NCBI GenBank assembly: GCA_963704995.1
Contig: CAVPIM010000005.1
Location: forward strand, 744,001 to 808,000
Direction of reading: 5' to 3'
Source of the DNA: RYN-230 sp963704995
GTDB taxonomy: Bacteria; Actinomycetota; Actinomycetes; Streptosporangiales; Streptosporangiaceae
DNA length: 64,000 bases
Every line of letters starts with the position of its first letter. The first letter of the stretch is position 1. The notes below the pieces were generated by a model. That model was not told the origin of the DNA and searched no databases. It saw only the letters and a list, made by a program, of their open reading frames with translations. Below, piece after piece: positions 33,312-41,696 of the stretch. Made by a program: the position numbers and the translations under genes.

Positions 33312-36185
33312 TCAGGGAGCGATCTGGGAGACGGAGACGTCGTCGAAGTCGATGTCGTAGGTCCGCCCGGTCGAGGTGTCACCCATCTGGAAGCTGGTCA
33401 TGAGATTGGTGCCCATGTTCTGGCCGGTGAGGCTCAGGTCGGTCACCGGGGTGCCGTCGAGCGAGACATCCACGCTGCTGGCCGTGCCGTTGACCACCAG
33501 GTGCAGCGTCACCTGGTGCCAGCCGCCGGCGGGCATGGCGGTGGCGCTGGTCGTCGTGACGCTGCCGATGTTGTTCCGCAGCGCCAGCTTCCCGGTCGGG
33601 CTGAGGTACAGGTTCATGATCGACGCCCCGGAGCTGCTCCGGAAGCCGAGCAGGTTCGCCGAGGTGGACCTGCTGGCCACGTACACCCAGGCCGTGCCGT
33701 ACAGCTGCGAGTACGCACCGGGCAGCGTCTTGTAGGCATAGGTGGCCAGGCCGGTGCTCGCTTCCTCCGCCCCGAAAGTGCCCGCGTGAGCATGGGCGGT
33801 CTCGGCGGTCATGCCCGCCACCGTCGTCCACTGGGACAGGTCGCCGCTCTCGAACCCGTCGGAGAACAGCGCCCCCGTGTTCGGCGTATTCACCGTCAGC
33901 GTCCCGCTGGGCGCGGTGTTCCCCGCGGCGTCATAGGCGATGACCTGGTAGGTGTACGCCGTGCCCGGGGACACGGTGCTGTCGGTATAGCTCGTCCCGG
34001 CGACCGACGCGATCACCGACCCGTTCCGGACGACGTGGTAGCCGACCACGCCAACATTGTCCGAGGAGGCCGTCCAGGCCAGGCTGACCTGGGACGACGT
34101 CACGCTGGTGGCGGTCGGTGTGCCCGGCGCGGAGGGCGGCGTGGTGTCAGGCTGGGTGGTGGCGGTCGCCGGGTTGCTCGGCGGTGACACGTTGCCCGCC
34201 GCGTCGGAGGCGGTGACCTGGTAGGTGTACGCGGTGCCCGGCGTCAGCCCGGTGTCGCTGAAGGTCGTGGTGCTGCCGGACACGCTGCCGATGGCCGTCC
34301 CGCCGCGCGAGATCGTGTAGCCGGTGACGCCCACGTTGTCGGTCGATGCGGTCCAGGACAGGGAGGCCGTGGTCGCCCCGGTGGCGGTCGCGGTGAGGCT
34401 GGCCGGGGCGGTCGGCGGGCTGGTGTCGGTGGACCCGCCGTTGACGTTCACGCTGGCCTGGGTGGCGTTGCCGGCCAGGTCGCGGGCGGCCACCTGGTAG
34501 GTGTAGCCGGTGCCCGCGGTCGCCGTCTTGTCGGTGTAGGTGAGCGCGGGCGGGGCGACGGTCGCGAGGTAGGTCCCGTTGCGGTAGATGTCGTAGGCGC
34601 TGACCCCGATGTTGTCGGTGGCCGCGGTCCAGGTCAGCACGTTCTTGGTGGAGCTCGAGGTGGCGGTCAGGCTGCCTGGAGCCGAGGGCGGCGTACTGTC
34701 CGGGGTGAAATTGTAGGTCTTTGCATCGAATGGCACGCCCTGGGCGTTTGTCGGAACCACCGTGACGCTGCTGCCGTTCACCGTCACCTTGATGAAGTGG
34801 TACACCTGCGAGTCACTGTTCGGCGGCGCCGCTGAGCCGCACGCTGATCCCTTGCTGCTGCTATAGGACCAGCCGACCGCATAGGCGTCGGCACTGGTGC
34901 AGCTGCTGACTGGCTCGGCCTCGGCACCGCCCCCGCCGGTCACGTAGCTGGTCACGCCGCCGGGCGTGGCGACATTGCGCTCGTAGATGTGCGCGTGGCC
35001 GTTGAAGGCCAGGTTCACGCCGTTGCTCTGCAGCAGCTGCTCCAGGCTTCCGGTGCTGCCCGCCGTGTTGTCCAGGTACGGGTCGCTCACCTGGCTGCCG
35101 TTGTTGGTGTAGAGCGGGTAGTGGAAGAACGCCATCTTGAGCCCGCCCGGGTTGGCGGCCAGATCCTGCTTGAGCCACTGGTACTCGGCGGAATTAACGG
35201 TCCAGTGAGCGTCGTGATCGACCTGGTACGCCTTGCAGTTCGAGCCGCACGCGCCGCCGGTCGCGGTCCCGACGTTGGAGTCTCCCCAGGACGCGTCGAG
35301 CATGTAGAACCGCACGCCACCGGTGGAGAACGCGTAATAGGAGGTCGGGTAGCTGGCCGCATTCGCTCCGTCGATCGACGGGTAAGGCAGCATCGTGTAC
35401 ACACCGCCGGAGGCGGAGGCGGTGGCGGACTCCGGCCAGTCCGTGATGAACGTCGAGTTCAGCCCGTGGTTACCGCTGACCGCGAAATACGGGATGCTCT
35501 CGCCGGGCTTGGCCCAGTACGAGGGCCCGAAGACCTCGCTGGTCTGCGGCCCGGTCTGGTTGAGGTCGCCGTAGTCTGCCTGGGTGCCGCCCGGGTAGGC
35601 GACGTCGCCGGTGGACACGGCGAACTGCGCGCCGCTGGATGCGATCTCCGAGTCCACGGCAGCCTGATTGACGTTGAGCGACGCGGCCACGTTGCCGCTG
35701 TTGGTGTTGTCCCCCCAGTCGCCCAGCACGTCGAAGGTCAGCGGCGCCGACCCGTTCGCCGCCTCCAGGGTGGTGAACTGCGGGGACGGGTTCGAGCCGA
35801 GCAGGTCCACCGGGCTGGAGCCGGTGCTGGTGATCCGGTAGCAGTAGCTGGTCCCCGCGGTCAGGCCGGTGACCGCCAGCGAGTTCTGGTACTCCTTCAC
35901 CGAGCCGATGGTGATCGCGGCCCCCTGGGAGGTAGCCGCCACCGAATTCGCGGTGCAGTTGCCAGGCGGCCCGTACTGGACAACGCCGGTGTTCTGCGTG
36001 CTGGTGGCCCAGCTGACCTGCACCGAGGTCTGGGTGAGGTCGGTGAGGTAGGGCGCCCGGGTGAGCAGCGCGCTGGCACCGGACAGGGCGGCGTCGGCCG
36101 GGGACGCCACCGCCAGCCCGAGGGCCACGGCAACAACGACGCCGAGCAGCCAGCGAAGCCTCCCGCGCGGCCAGATGGTCAGCAT
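33312..36185 (-). CDS. Secreted purple-acid-phosphatase-like metallophosphoesterase with FN3 repeats
   Basis: A 957-aa exported protein. A signal peptide (~1-33, ending ADA) is followed by an N-terminal FN3-like domain (~42-140). The metallophosphoesterase domain has DVLGDWGD (152), STGDVAY (191), SGNHG (237), FFHYP (353) and NGHAHIYER (395), a complete set of metal ligands. Three FN3 repeats follow, each with the SPPxAPxxLTA / WTASTDNVGVxGY pattern (~510-795), then a C-terminal LamG-like sandwich (~800-957). It probably dephosphorylates extracellular organic phosphate or a surface polymer. It lies 24 bp downstream of the coupled glycan operon on the same strand and may be read with it. Start ATG 36185. 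Confidence 0.92.
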   Translation of the reverse strand: MLTIWPRGRLRWLLGVVVAVALGLAVASPADAALSGASALLTRAPYLTDLTQTSVQVSWATSTQNTGVVQYGPPGNCTANSVAATSQGAAITIGSVKEYQNSLAVTGLTAGTSYCYRITSTGSSPVDLLGSNPSPQFTTLEAANGSAPLTFDVLGDWGDNTNSGNVAASLNVNQAAVDSEIASSGAQFAVSTGDVAYPGGTQADYGDLNQTGPQTSEVFGPSYWAKPGESIPYFAVSGNHGLNSTFITDWPESATASASGGVYTMLPYPSIDGANAASYPTSYYAFSTGGVRFYMLDASWGDSNVGTATGGACGSNCKAYQVDHDAHWTVNSAEYQWLKQDLAANPGGLKMAFFHYPLYTNNGSQVSDPYLDNTAGSTGSLEQLLQSNGVNLAFNGHAHIYERNVATPGGVTSYVTGGGGAEAEPVSSCTSADAYAVGWSYSSSKGSACGSAAPPNSDSQVYHFIKVTVNGSSVTVVPTNAQGVPFDAKTYNFTPDSTPPSAPGSLTATSSSTKNVLTWTAATDNIGVSAYDIYRNGTYLATVAPPALTYTDKTATAGTGYTYQVAARDLAGNATQASVNVNGGSTDTSPPTAPASLTATATGATTASLSWTASTDNVGVTGYTISRGGTAIGSVSGSTTTFSDTGLTPGTAYTYQVTASDAAGNVSPPSNPATATTQPDTTPPSAPGTPTATSVTSSQVSLAWTASSDNVGVVGYHVVRNGSVIASVAGTSYTDSTVSPGTAYTYQVIAYDAAGNTAPSGTLTVNTPNTGALFSDGFESGDLSQWTTVAGMTAETAHAHAGTFGAEEASTGLATYAYKTLPGAYSQLYGTAWVYVASRSTSANLLGFRSSSGASIMNLYLSPTGKLALRNNIGSVTTTSATAMPAGGWHQVTLHLVVNGTASSVDVSLDGTPVTDLSLTGQNMGTNLMTSFQMGDTSTGRTYDIDFDDVSVSQIAP

Positions 36186-36209
36186 GGTGGTCCCCCCCAG
36201 GACGTGAAG

Positions 36210-37406
36210 TCAGGTATGAGTTCCGGAATGCCGGTGCACGGGAGGCCCGGGCTGGCGCCGGCCGGCCCGGCGTCGCGCGTAGCCGGCGAACCCGACGGCG
36301 AGCGCCAGCACCACCGGGAAGCCGATGAGGCGCAGCACGTTGGGCCAGGCGGCGGGCGCCCGCCCGCCGCCGGCCTCGCTCGGTGAGGCAGGGCCGGTGA
36401 GCGGGGCCACACTGGTGCCGCGCAACTGGCGCAGCGTCTTAAGAGACTGGTCGCCAAAGTGGACCGAGGGCTCGACGTAGGAGTTCTCGCTGAATTCGTT
36501 CCAGCTGATCAGGCCGAGGACGTCAGGTGAGGACCGGATCGCGGTGCCGTACTCGGTCCGCAGCGTCTGGCCGTTGTGCCGGGGGACGAACTCGTGCCCG
36601 CCGACCATGCGTGCGTCGAATCCCGGGGCGAACGGGGCGATCCAGTATTTCCGGTCCTGGTGCACGGCGTGGCTCATCTCGTCGAGCTTGCCGCCGTAGT
36701 GCGTGTTGGTCGCCGGGTTGACCGAGGACCAGTAGTAGGCGTCGCCGTCGGTAACGTCGGCGATCCGCTGGAATCCCGCCACGTTCTTCTCGGTGGACAG
36801 GACGAGCATGGCCGGCCTGACCGCGCTGGTGACGCGGGCGACCTCAGCGTGACTGAAGGCCCAGGTGCCGCTCCAGATCGTGAGCGGCTTGCCGTCCAGC
36901 CGGAAGAAGACCGGGTTACTGGCATAGTCGCGGCGGAAGGTGCTGAAGTCGGCGGCGACCTCGGACACGGGCAGCGGCCGCCGGTAGAAGTTCAGGCCCT
37001 GGTAGATCATGGCCAGTTTGAAATGCTGCTGCGCGGCCACGGTCATCAGCAGCCGCAGCCGCTCGTCGTTCAGCTGGGTGTCCTTCCAGCTGACGATGAA
37101 ACCGTCGATCCCGGCCGACTTGGCCTCCTGGATCTGGTGGCGCATGACGTTGGCATCGCTGCTGGAATACGTGCCGATCAGCGGGTAATCCTTCTTGGCG
37201 CGGTTCCACGAGCTGTGGTTGAACCAGATGTAGTAGTAGGCCAGCAGCGGAGTGGGAGATGAGGCCGGCTGGCCAGTCCGGGCCGGGGCCGCCGCGGCGG
37301 CCTGGGCCCGGGCGCCCGGCGCCGCGCCGATCATCAGGGCCAGCCCGATAGCCACGGCGATACCGCCCAGCCTCGTGAGCCTGGCCACGCTGCAGCACGT
37401 TCTCAC
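36210..37406 (-). CDS. Membrane-anchored GH99-like glycoside hydrolase family protein
   Basis: A 398-aa type I membrane protein. It has a signal peptide (~1-35), a catalytic-type barrel domain with LLAYYYIWFNHSSW, EAKSAGIDGFIVSWKD, LAMIYQGLNFY, TIWSGTWAFS and GLISWNEFSENSYVEPS, then a C-terminal helix (LRLIGFPVVLALAVGFAGYA) and basic tail. The pattern resembles GH99/GH71-like endo-alpha-mannosidase or glucanase relatives; WNEFSENSYVEPS is a typical late motif. GTG 37406 overlaps the previous stop by 4 bp. It is the last gene of the coupled operon. The substrate is presumably a surface alpha-glycan made by the operon's transferases. Confidence 0.8.
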   Translation of the reverse strand: MRTCCSVARLTRLGGIAVAIGLALMIGAAPGARAQAAAAAPARTGQPASSPTPLLAYYYIWFNHSSWNRAKKDYPLIGTYSSSDANVMRHQIQEAKSAGIDGFIVSWKDTQLNDERLRLLMTVAAQQHFKLAMIYQGLNFYRRPLPVSEVAADFSTFRRDYASNPVFFRLDGKPLTIWSGTWAFSHAEVARVTSAVRPAMLVLSTEKNVAGFQRIADVTDGDAYYWSSVNPATNTHYGGKLDEMSHAVHQDRKYWIAPFAPGFDARMVGGHEFVPRHNGQTLRTEYGTAIRSSPDVLGLISWNEFSENSYVEPSVHFGDQSLKTLRQLRGTSVAPLTGPASPSEAGGGRAPAAWPNVLRLIGFPVVLALAVGFAGYARRRAGRRQPGPPVHRHSGTHT

Positions 37407-38482
37407 GCTGACGCCGCCTCCTTAGGCTGCCTGCGCAGCAGGCCGAGCAGGCGCCTGCGGCGCGAGCCCGACAGCAAGGGCAGGCCGAGCACGATGAACA
37501 GCGCGACACCGCCGATGGTGGCCAGGTCGGCCCGGCTCACCGCGGTGAGGTTCACCGACTGGTCCCGGGACAGGCGCAGGCTCTGCGCGGAGATGATCGC
37601 GCTGCCCGCCTTGACGTCCACCCGGTACTCGCCCTGCGGCAGGTTGCTGAGAGTGACGCTGTGACCGGTCCCCAGGGGAACCCGGCGCACCAGGTGATTC
37701 GGCTGCGTGAGCAGCGCCACCGTGCCCGTCCCGGCGCCGAACAGCGCGTCATGGGAGGCGATGGTCAGGTCATGGAAGTAGCCCACCACCCTCGGGCGGG
37801 CCGTCCGGCCCGGCCAGAACCGCTCTACTCCGGCGTGGACGATGTTGGCCCCGGAGATCATGACGCTCTGCACCGAGTACTGCACTTCCTTCTTGCGCAT
37901 CGCGCTGTCCACGTAGGCGGCCGTGACGCACGGGAGCCAGGTAGTGCCGGATGGGCTGAGCCTCATCGTCCGGCCGGCGTCGCTGCGGACGCTGACCTGG
38001 GTGATCCGCCCCGGATCGAGCGCGGCACCATGCTGGTCGGTGAAGCGCGGTGTGACCGGGCACCGCGCGGAGAAGCCGGCGGTCACCGTGTAGTCGGCGC
38101 GCATCGGCAGGCCGTGGACCATCGGCACGAACGCCTGGTTCGGATCTCGCTGGCCCGCCCACCGGGCGAAGATGTACCGCCGGCCCGGCTTGCTGACCCG
38201 GGTGGTCAGCAGCCGCAGGGTATGCAGGCTGAAGTTGTGCCGCTCGGTCACCGTGGCCATCCCGCGCGGACCGGTGACCAGCGTCGTGCCGTCAAAAGAG
38301 AACCGGACGCCGGCCAGCGCGGGCTCGGTGCGGATCGTGATCGTGATCGGCCAGGGCTGCAGCCCGGCCTGCGCCGCCCTGGCCGGGGCCTGGGTCCCGG
38401 CCAGGGCGGGCTGGCCGAGGGCGAGGCCGGCCAGCCAGATGGCCAGCGCCAGGCCCGCGGCCAGCGCCGCGGGGCGTCTCAC
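37403..38482 (-). CDS. Exported protein with C-terminal membrane anchor, unknown function
   Basis: A 359-aa protein starting at GTG 38482 inside the stop of the preceding gene (GTGA). It has a signal peptide (PAALAAGLALAIWLAGLALG...), a largely beta-sheet outer domain with two PEGA/carboxypeptidase-regulatory-like segments (VRFSFDGTTLVTGPRGMATVTE; VTLSNLPQGEYRVDVKAGS), then a C-terminal helix (IGGVALFIVLGLPLLSG) and basic tail. No catalytic motif is recognised. Its place in the operon and matching topology suggest it assembles with the two neighbouring ectodomain proteins. Confidence 0.75.
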   Translation of the reverse strand: MRRPAALAAGLALAIWLAGLALGQPALAGTQAPARAAQAGLQPWPITITIRTEPALAGVRFSFDGTTLVTGPRGMATVTERHNFSLHTLRLLTTRVSKPGRRYIFARWAGQRDPNQAFVPMVHGLPMRADYTVTAGFSARCPVTPRFTDQHGAALDPGRITQVSVRSDAGRTMRLSPSGTTWLPCVTAAYVDSAMRKKEVQYSVQSVMISGANIVHAGVERFWPGRTARPRVVGYFHDLTIASHDALFGAGTGTVALLTQPNHLVRRVPLGTGHSVTLSNLPQGEYRVDVKAGSAIISAQSLRLSRDQSVNLTAVSRADLATIGGVALFIVLGLPLLSGSRRRRLLGLLRRQPKEAASA

Positions 38483-39900
38483 GAGCTCGCCCCGTCCGGC
38501 TGGGAGGCCCGCGCCGCCGCCCGGCGGCGCGCCGACAGGGCGGGCCACCAGGCGGCGAAGATCAGCAGCGCGACGCCGATGACCGCCGCAGTCCCGTAAA
38601 GCCCGTAGATGGCCGTGACCGGCGTGGGCGGCGGCAGGTAGGCGTCCGGGACCGTGCCCGCGGGCAGCACGGAGTGGCCCGGCGGGATGAGAATGGGCGG
38701 CCGGGGTCTCGCCCCGAAATCGAAGGCACTGGTCAGGTTATTCGCGTGCGCGTCACGTGAGGTCAGCGGCGCGACCCTCCAGTTGCTCTCGATGAACTTC
38801 AGCGCGCTGGTGTAATCCAGCACCGTGGGGTTGATCTGCCCCTTCCGCGCGTAGGCACTGACCAGCAGAGCCGGGACGCGGAAGCCGAGGGTGGCGCCCC
38901 GTCCCACGCGCGGCGGCGTCACATGGTCGAACCAGCCGCCTGAACTGTCGTAGGACCACATCAGCGCGGAACTGTCCCAGTAGTGGCTCTGCATCAGCTG
39001 GGTGACCAGATTCCGGACCAGGTCCTGCCCGGCCACGATCGACCGCGTCGAGCGCTCGTTATCCGCGGACGAGCTGGCGATGTAGCTGACCGCGGGCAGC
39101 GTGCCGGACGCCAGGTCCTTGGCGTACTGGTCCAGGTTGACGATGTGGCTGGCCAGGGCGGGGTCCTGGGTGAAGCGCGCGTAATCGACCAGCGGAACCC
39201 GGGAGGTCTGGGTCTCCGGGTTGGCCGGGGAGGCGGTGCGGTAGGTCTGGCGAGGGTTGTATCCCTGCACGTAGAACTTCCAGCTCACGCCCGCGGCCTG
39301 CAGCCGGTCGAAGATCGTGGGCTGCTTCCCGTAGCCCTTGTCCGGTACCCCGCCCCGGCCGCCGGGCGCGGTGGCGGCCGACACCCAGTAGGAGCGATTG
39401 GCCCGGATGCCGTACGGGGTGGACGAGAAGAAGTGGTCGAACAGCACGTAGCTGCCCGCTGCGTTCCAGTAGAAGGGCAGCTGCCGGCGGTCGTAGTAGC
39501 CCATGACGGTGCTCCCGTTGCGGGCCTGCCGCTGGTAGGCGGAGACGAAGCCGTTCATCTTCCCGCCGTTGTACTGGTTTGCGATGACCGCCCGGCTCGC
39601 GCCCAGTGGTGGCAGCTCCTTGCCGATCAGCGGGAACGGCTTGACGCAGCCTGCGCCCGGCCGTCCTGCGGTCCGGGGCTGGCAGGTGCCCGGGGGCGGA
39701 CCGTCCGCCCCGGGGTAGCTGCCGAAGTAGTTGTCGAAGGTCCGGCCACCCTGCATCAGGAAGATGAAGTGCTTGATCGGCGTGGTCGTGCTGACCGACC
39801 GCGGCCGTGACGGCTGCCCCGCGGCCGCCGCGGCGGGGCCCGCGCAGACCAGGGTCACCAGGACGGCGGCACAGACCGAGGCGCCCGCCCGGAGCTTCAT
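38479..39900 (-). CDS. Phosphoesterase (phospholipase C/acid phosphatase fold) lacking metal ligands, membrane anchored
   Basis: A 473-aa type I membrane protein: signal peptide (1-~26), outer domain of the phosphoesterase family (PF04185-type), then a helix near 430-450 (TAAVIGVALLIFAAWWPAL) and a basic tail. The fold is clear (IKHFIFLMQGGRTFDNYFG, YPGADGPPPGTCQP, YGIRANRSYWVSAAT, WSYDSSGGWFDHVTPP), but family members have ENR/ENH where this has GGR and DD/DE where this has DS. The region before them reads NERSTRS instead of the usual His-containing EHP(P)xS. The metal site therefore looks lost and catalysis unlikely. ATG 39900 overlaps the previous stop by 4 bp. Confidence 0.82.
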   Translation of the reverse strand: MKLRAGASVCAAVLVTLVCAGPAAAAAGQPSRPRSVSTTTPIKHFIFLMQGGRTFDNYFGSYPGADGPPPGTCQPRTAGRPGAGCVKPFPLIGKELPPLGASRAVIANQYNGGKMNGFVSAYQRQARNGSTVMGYYDRRQLPFYWNAAGSYVLFDHFFSSTPYGIRANRSYWVSAATAPGGRGGVPDKGYGKQPTIFDRLQAAGVSWKFYVQGYNPRQTYRTASPANPETQTSRVPLVDYARFTQDPALASHIVNLDQYAKDLASGTLPAVSYIASSSADNERSTRSIVAGQDLVRNLVTQLMQSHYWDSSALMWSYDSSGGWFDHVTPPRVGRGATLGFRVPALLVSAYARKGQINPTVLDYTSALKFIESNWRVAPLTSRDAHANNLTSAFDFGARPRPPILIPPGHSVLPAGTVPDAYLPPPTPVTAIYGLYGTAAVIGVALLIFAAWWPALSARRRAAARASQPDGASS

Positions 39901-41696
39901 GGGTGCACCTCATAGATCACGATGACTGGCTCGACCACATTCGGGCCGGCCGGAGCCTGGACCGTGACGGTCGAGGTGTACACGGCCACCCCGCCGAACT
40001 TGCTGGCCAGCCGCCGGGCCTGGCTGGCGAAGAACGAGGTACGGGCGGCCGTGTAGGCATCCCAGACGATGTACTGGAAGTCGCCATTGCGCAGGGCCAG
40101 GTCGGGGTTGGGCACCGGGGTGTAGGCCGGGTTCCGGTTGTGCGGGTCGGTGCTGACGGACAGCGCTGACACCTGGTGGTGACCATAGAACTCCAGGACA
40201 TTCGCCACTGACGGGCCGATGGCCAGCAGCCGGGCGCCGCGTGGGACGTTGTGCCGGATCCAGTCGCCCGCCTGCCTGCCGCCGGCCAGCCCGCCACTTC
40301 CGGCCAGGAAGGCGCGGCTGGGGGACGGCTCGATCCGCTGCCAGGACGCGATGGCCATGCTGACCGCCGTGACCGCCACCAGCAGCCCCATTCCCGCGCG
40401 CAGCGGGCCTTGCGGACCGGACAGCCAGCCCGGCCAGGTCAGCCGGTCCCATCCCCGCAAATGGAGCCACGCGGGTCGCGGGAGCGGGCGGGCCAGTGTG
40501 CGCCCAGCCAGGATGGCGAGCGGCGGGCAGACCGGCAGCAGGTACTCAAAGCCCTTGAGCGGCCACAGGGTGAAAAACAGCACCGGCACGATGAGCCAGG
40601 CGATCAGCAGGCGTTCCCGCCAGGTGGCCTCCCGGCGCAGCCAGATGAGACCGGCCACGGCGGCCAGCAGCAGGGCCGGGCCGATCCAGGTCGGCAGCAC
40701 CGTGAAGTAGAAGAAGGTCGGGTGATTCGGGCGGCGGAACATCTGCCAGAGCAGGTAGTTCTGGCCGGTCCTGGAATGCCCGGAGAGCCGGATCATCAGC
40801 GGCCAGACCGCTATCTCCGCGGCTAGCAGCCCGAGGGTCAGGAGCAGGTGCCGGACCCGCATGCGCGCGGAGGGAGTGAGGACGAAGAACGCGTAGAGGC
40901 CGCCCAGCAAGACGATGCTCGTCTCCTTGGACAAGACCGCGGCGCCCATCATGCTGCCCCCGGCCAGCAGCCAGCTGAGGCGGCCCCCCTCCACGTACCT
41001 GACCACGCAGTAGAGAGCGACGGTCGCGCACAGGGTCATCAGGCCGTCGAGCAGGACCTGCCTGCTCACCACGACGTGATAAGGCATGACCGCGATCAGC
41101 AGCGCGGCAATCAGGCCGGCCCCGGTGCCGTAGAGCCGGCGCCCGAGCAGGTAGGTCACCGCCACCGTGGCGACGCCGACCGCGGCCGCGAAACCGCGGG
41201 CCGTCCAGTCCGTGTCGTGCAGCCGCAAGACCACCGACAGCAGGGTCTGGAACAGCAGCGGGTGCGCGCGGAACACCGGGAACATGGTGCTCAGCGTGGG
41301 GTTGCCGGCGATGGATGCGGCGGAACCGGTGTAGACCGCCTCGTCACTGTTGAAGCCGATCGCGGTCAGCTGCCAGAAGCGCAGGAATATGGCCAGCACC
41401 ATGATGGCGGCCAGCGGCAGCCTCGGGAACGCCAGCCAGCCACGGTTGAGCCAGCCGCCGGCCGCCCACGGCCGGGCCGCCGCTGGCTGCGCCGCCGCTG
41501 GCTGTGCCGCCACCGGTTCTGCCTCCACCGGCTCTGCCGCCGGCGCGGTGATCACCGGCGCGGTGATCACCGGGATGGGGGCGGTGTCCGGATCCGCGGA
41601 GCCGGACGGGAGGCCGGGGGCCGGGTCGCGGGACGCGACGTCCGGGCCGCTGACCGGCTCCCCGTTCGCGGCATCGAGTGCGGGATGCGAACTCAC
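39897..41696 (-). CDS. GT39/ArnT-type polytopic glycosyltransferase
   Basis: A 599-aa membrane protein of the GT-C fold. A ~75-residue Pro/Ala-rich cytoplasmic start is followed by about 11 helices. The first outer loop has the acidic catalytic pair in GFNSDEAVYTGSA, and FRAHPLLFQTLLS and HDTDWTARGFAA are typical of ArnT/PMT-like proteins. It would transfer a sugar from a polyprenyl-phosphate donor to an acceptor outside the membrane. The fused GT2 protein encoded just upstream is the natural donor-maker. GTG 41696 overlaps the preceding stop by 4 bp; the next gene starts in its own stop. Confidence 0.88.
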   Translation of the reverse strand: MSSHPALDAANGEPVSGPDVASRDPAPGLPSGSADPDTAPIPVITAPVITAPAAEPVEAEPVAAQPAAAQPAAARPWAAGGWLNRGWLAFPRLPLAAIMVLAIFLRFWQLTAIGFNSDEAVYTGSAASIAGNPTLSTMFPVFRAHPLLFQTLLSVVLRLHDTDWTARGFAAAVGVATVAVTYLLGRRLYGTGAGLIAALLIAVMPYHVVVSRQVLLDGLMTLCATVALYCVVRYVEGGRLSWLLAGGSMMGAAVLSKETSIVLLGGLYAFFVLTPSARMRVRHLLLTLGLLAAEIAVWPLMIRLSGHSRTGQNYLLWQMFRRPNHPTFFYFTVLPTWIGPALLLAAVAGLIWLRREATWRERLLIAWLIVPVLFFTLWPLKGFEYLLPVCPPLAILAGRTLARPLPRPAWLHLRGWDRLTWPGWLSGPQGPLRAGMGLLVAVTAVSMAIASWQRIEPSPSRAFLAGSGGLAGGRQAGDWIRHNVPRGARLLAIGPSVANVLEFYGHHQVSALSVSTDPHNRNPAYTPVPNPDLALRNGDFQYIVWDAYTAARTSFFASQARRLASKFGGVAVYTSTVTVQAPAGPNVVEPVIVIYEVHP

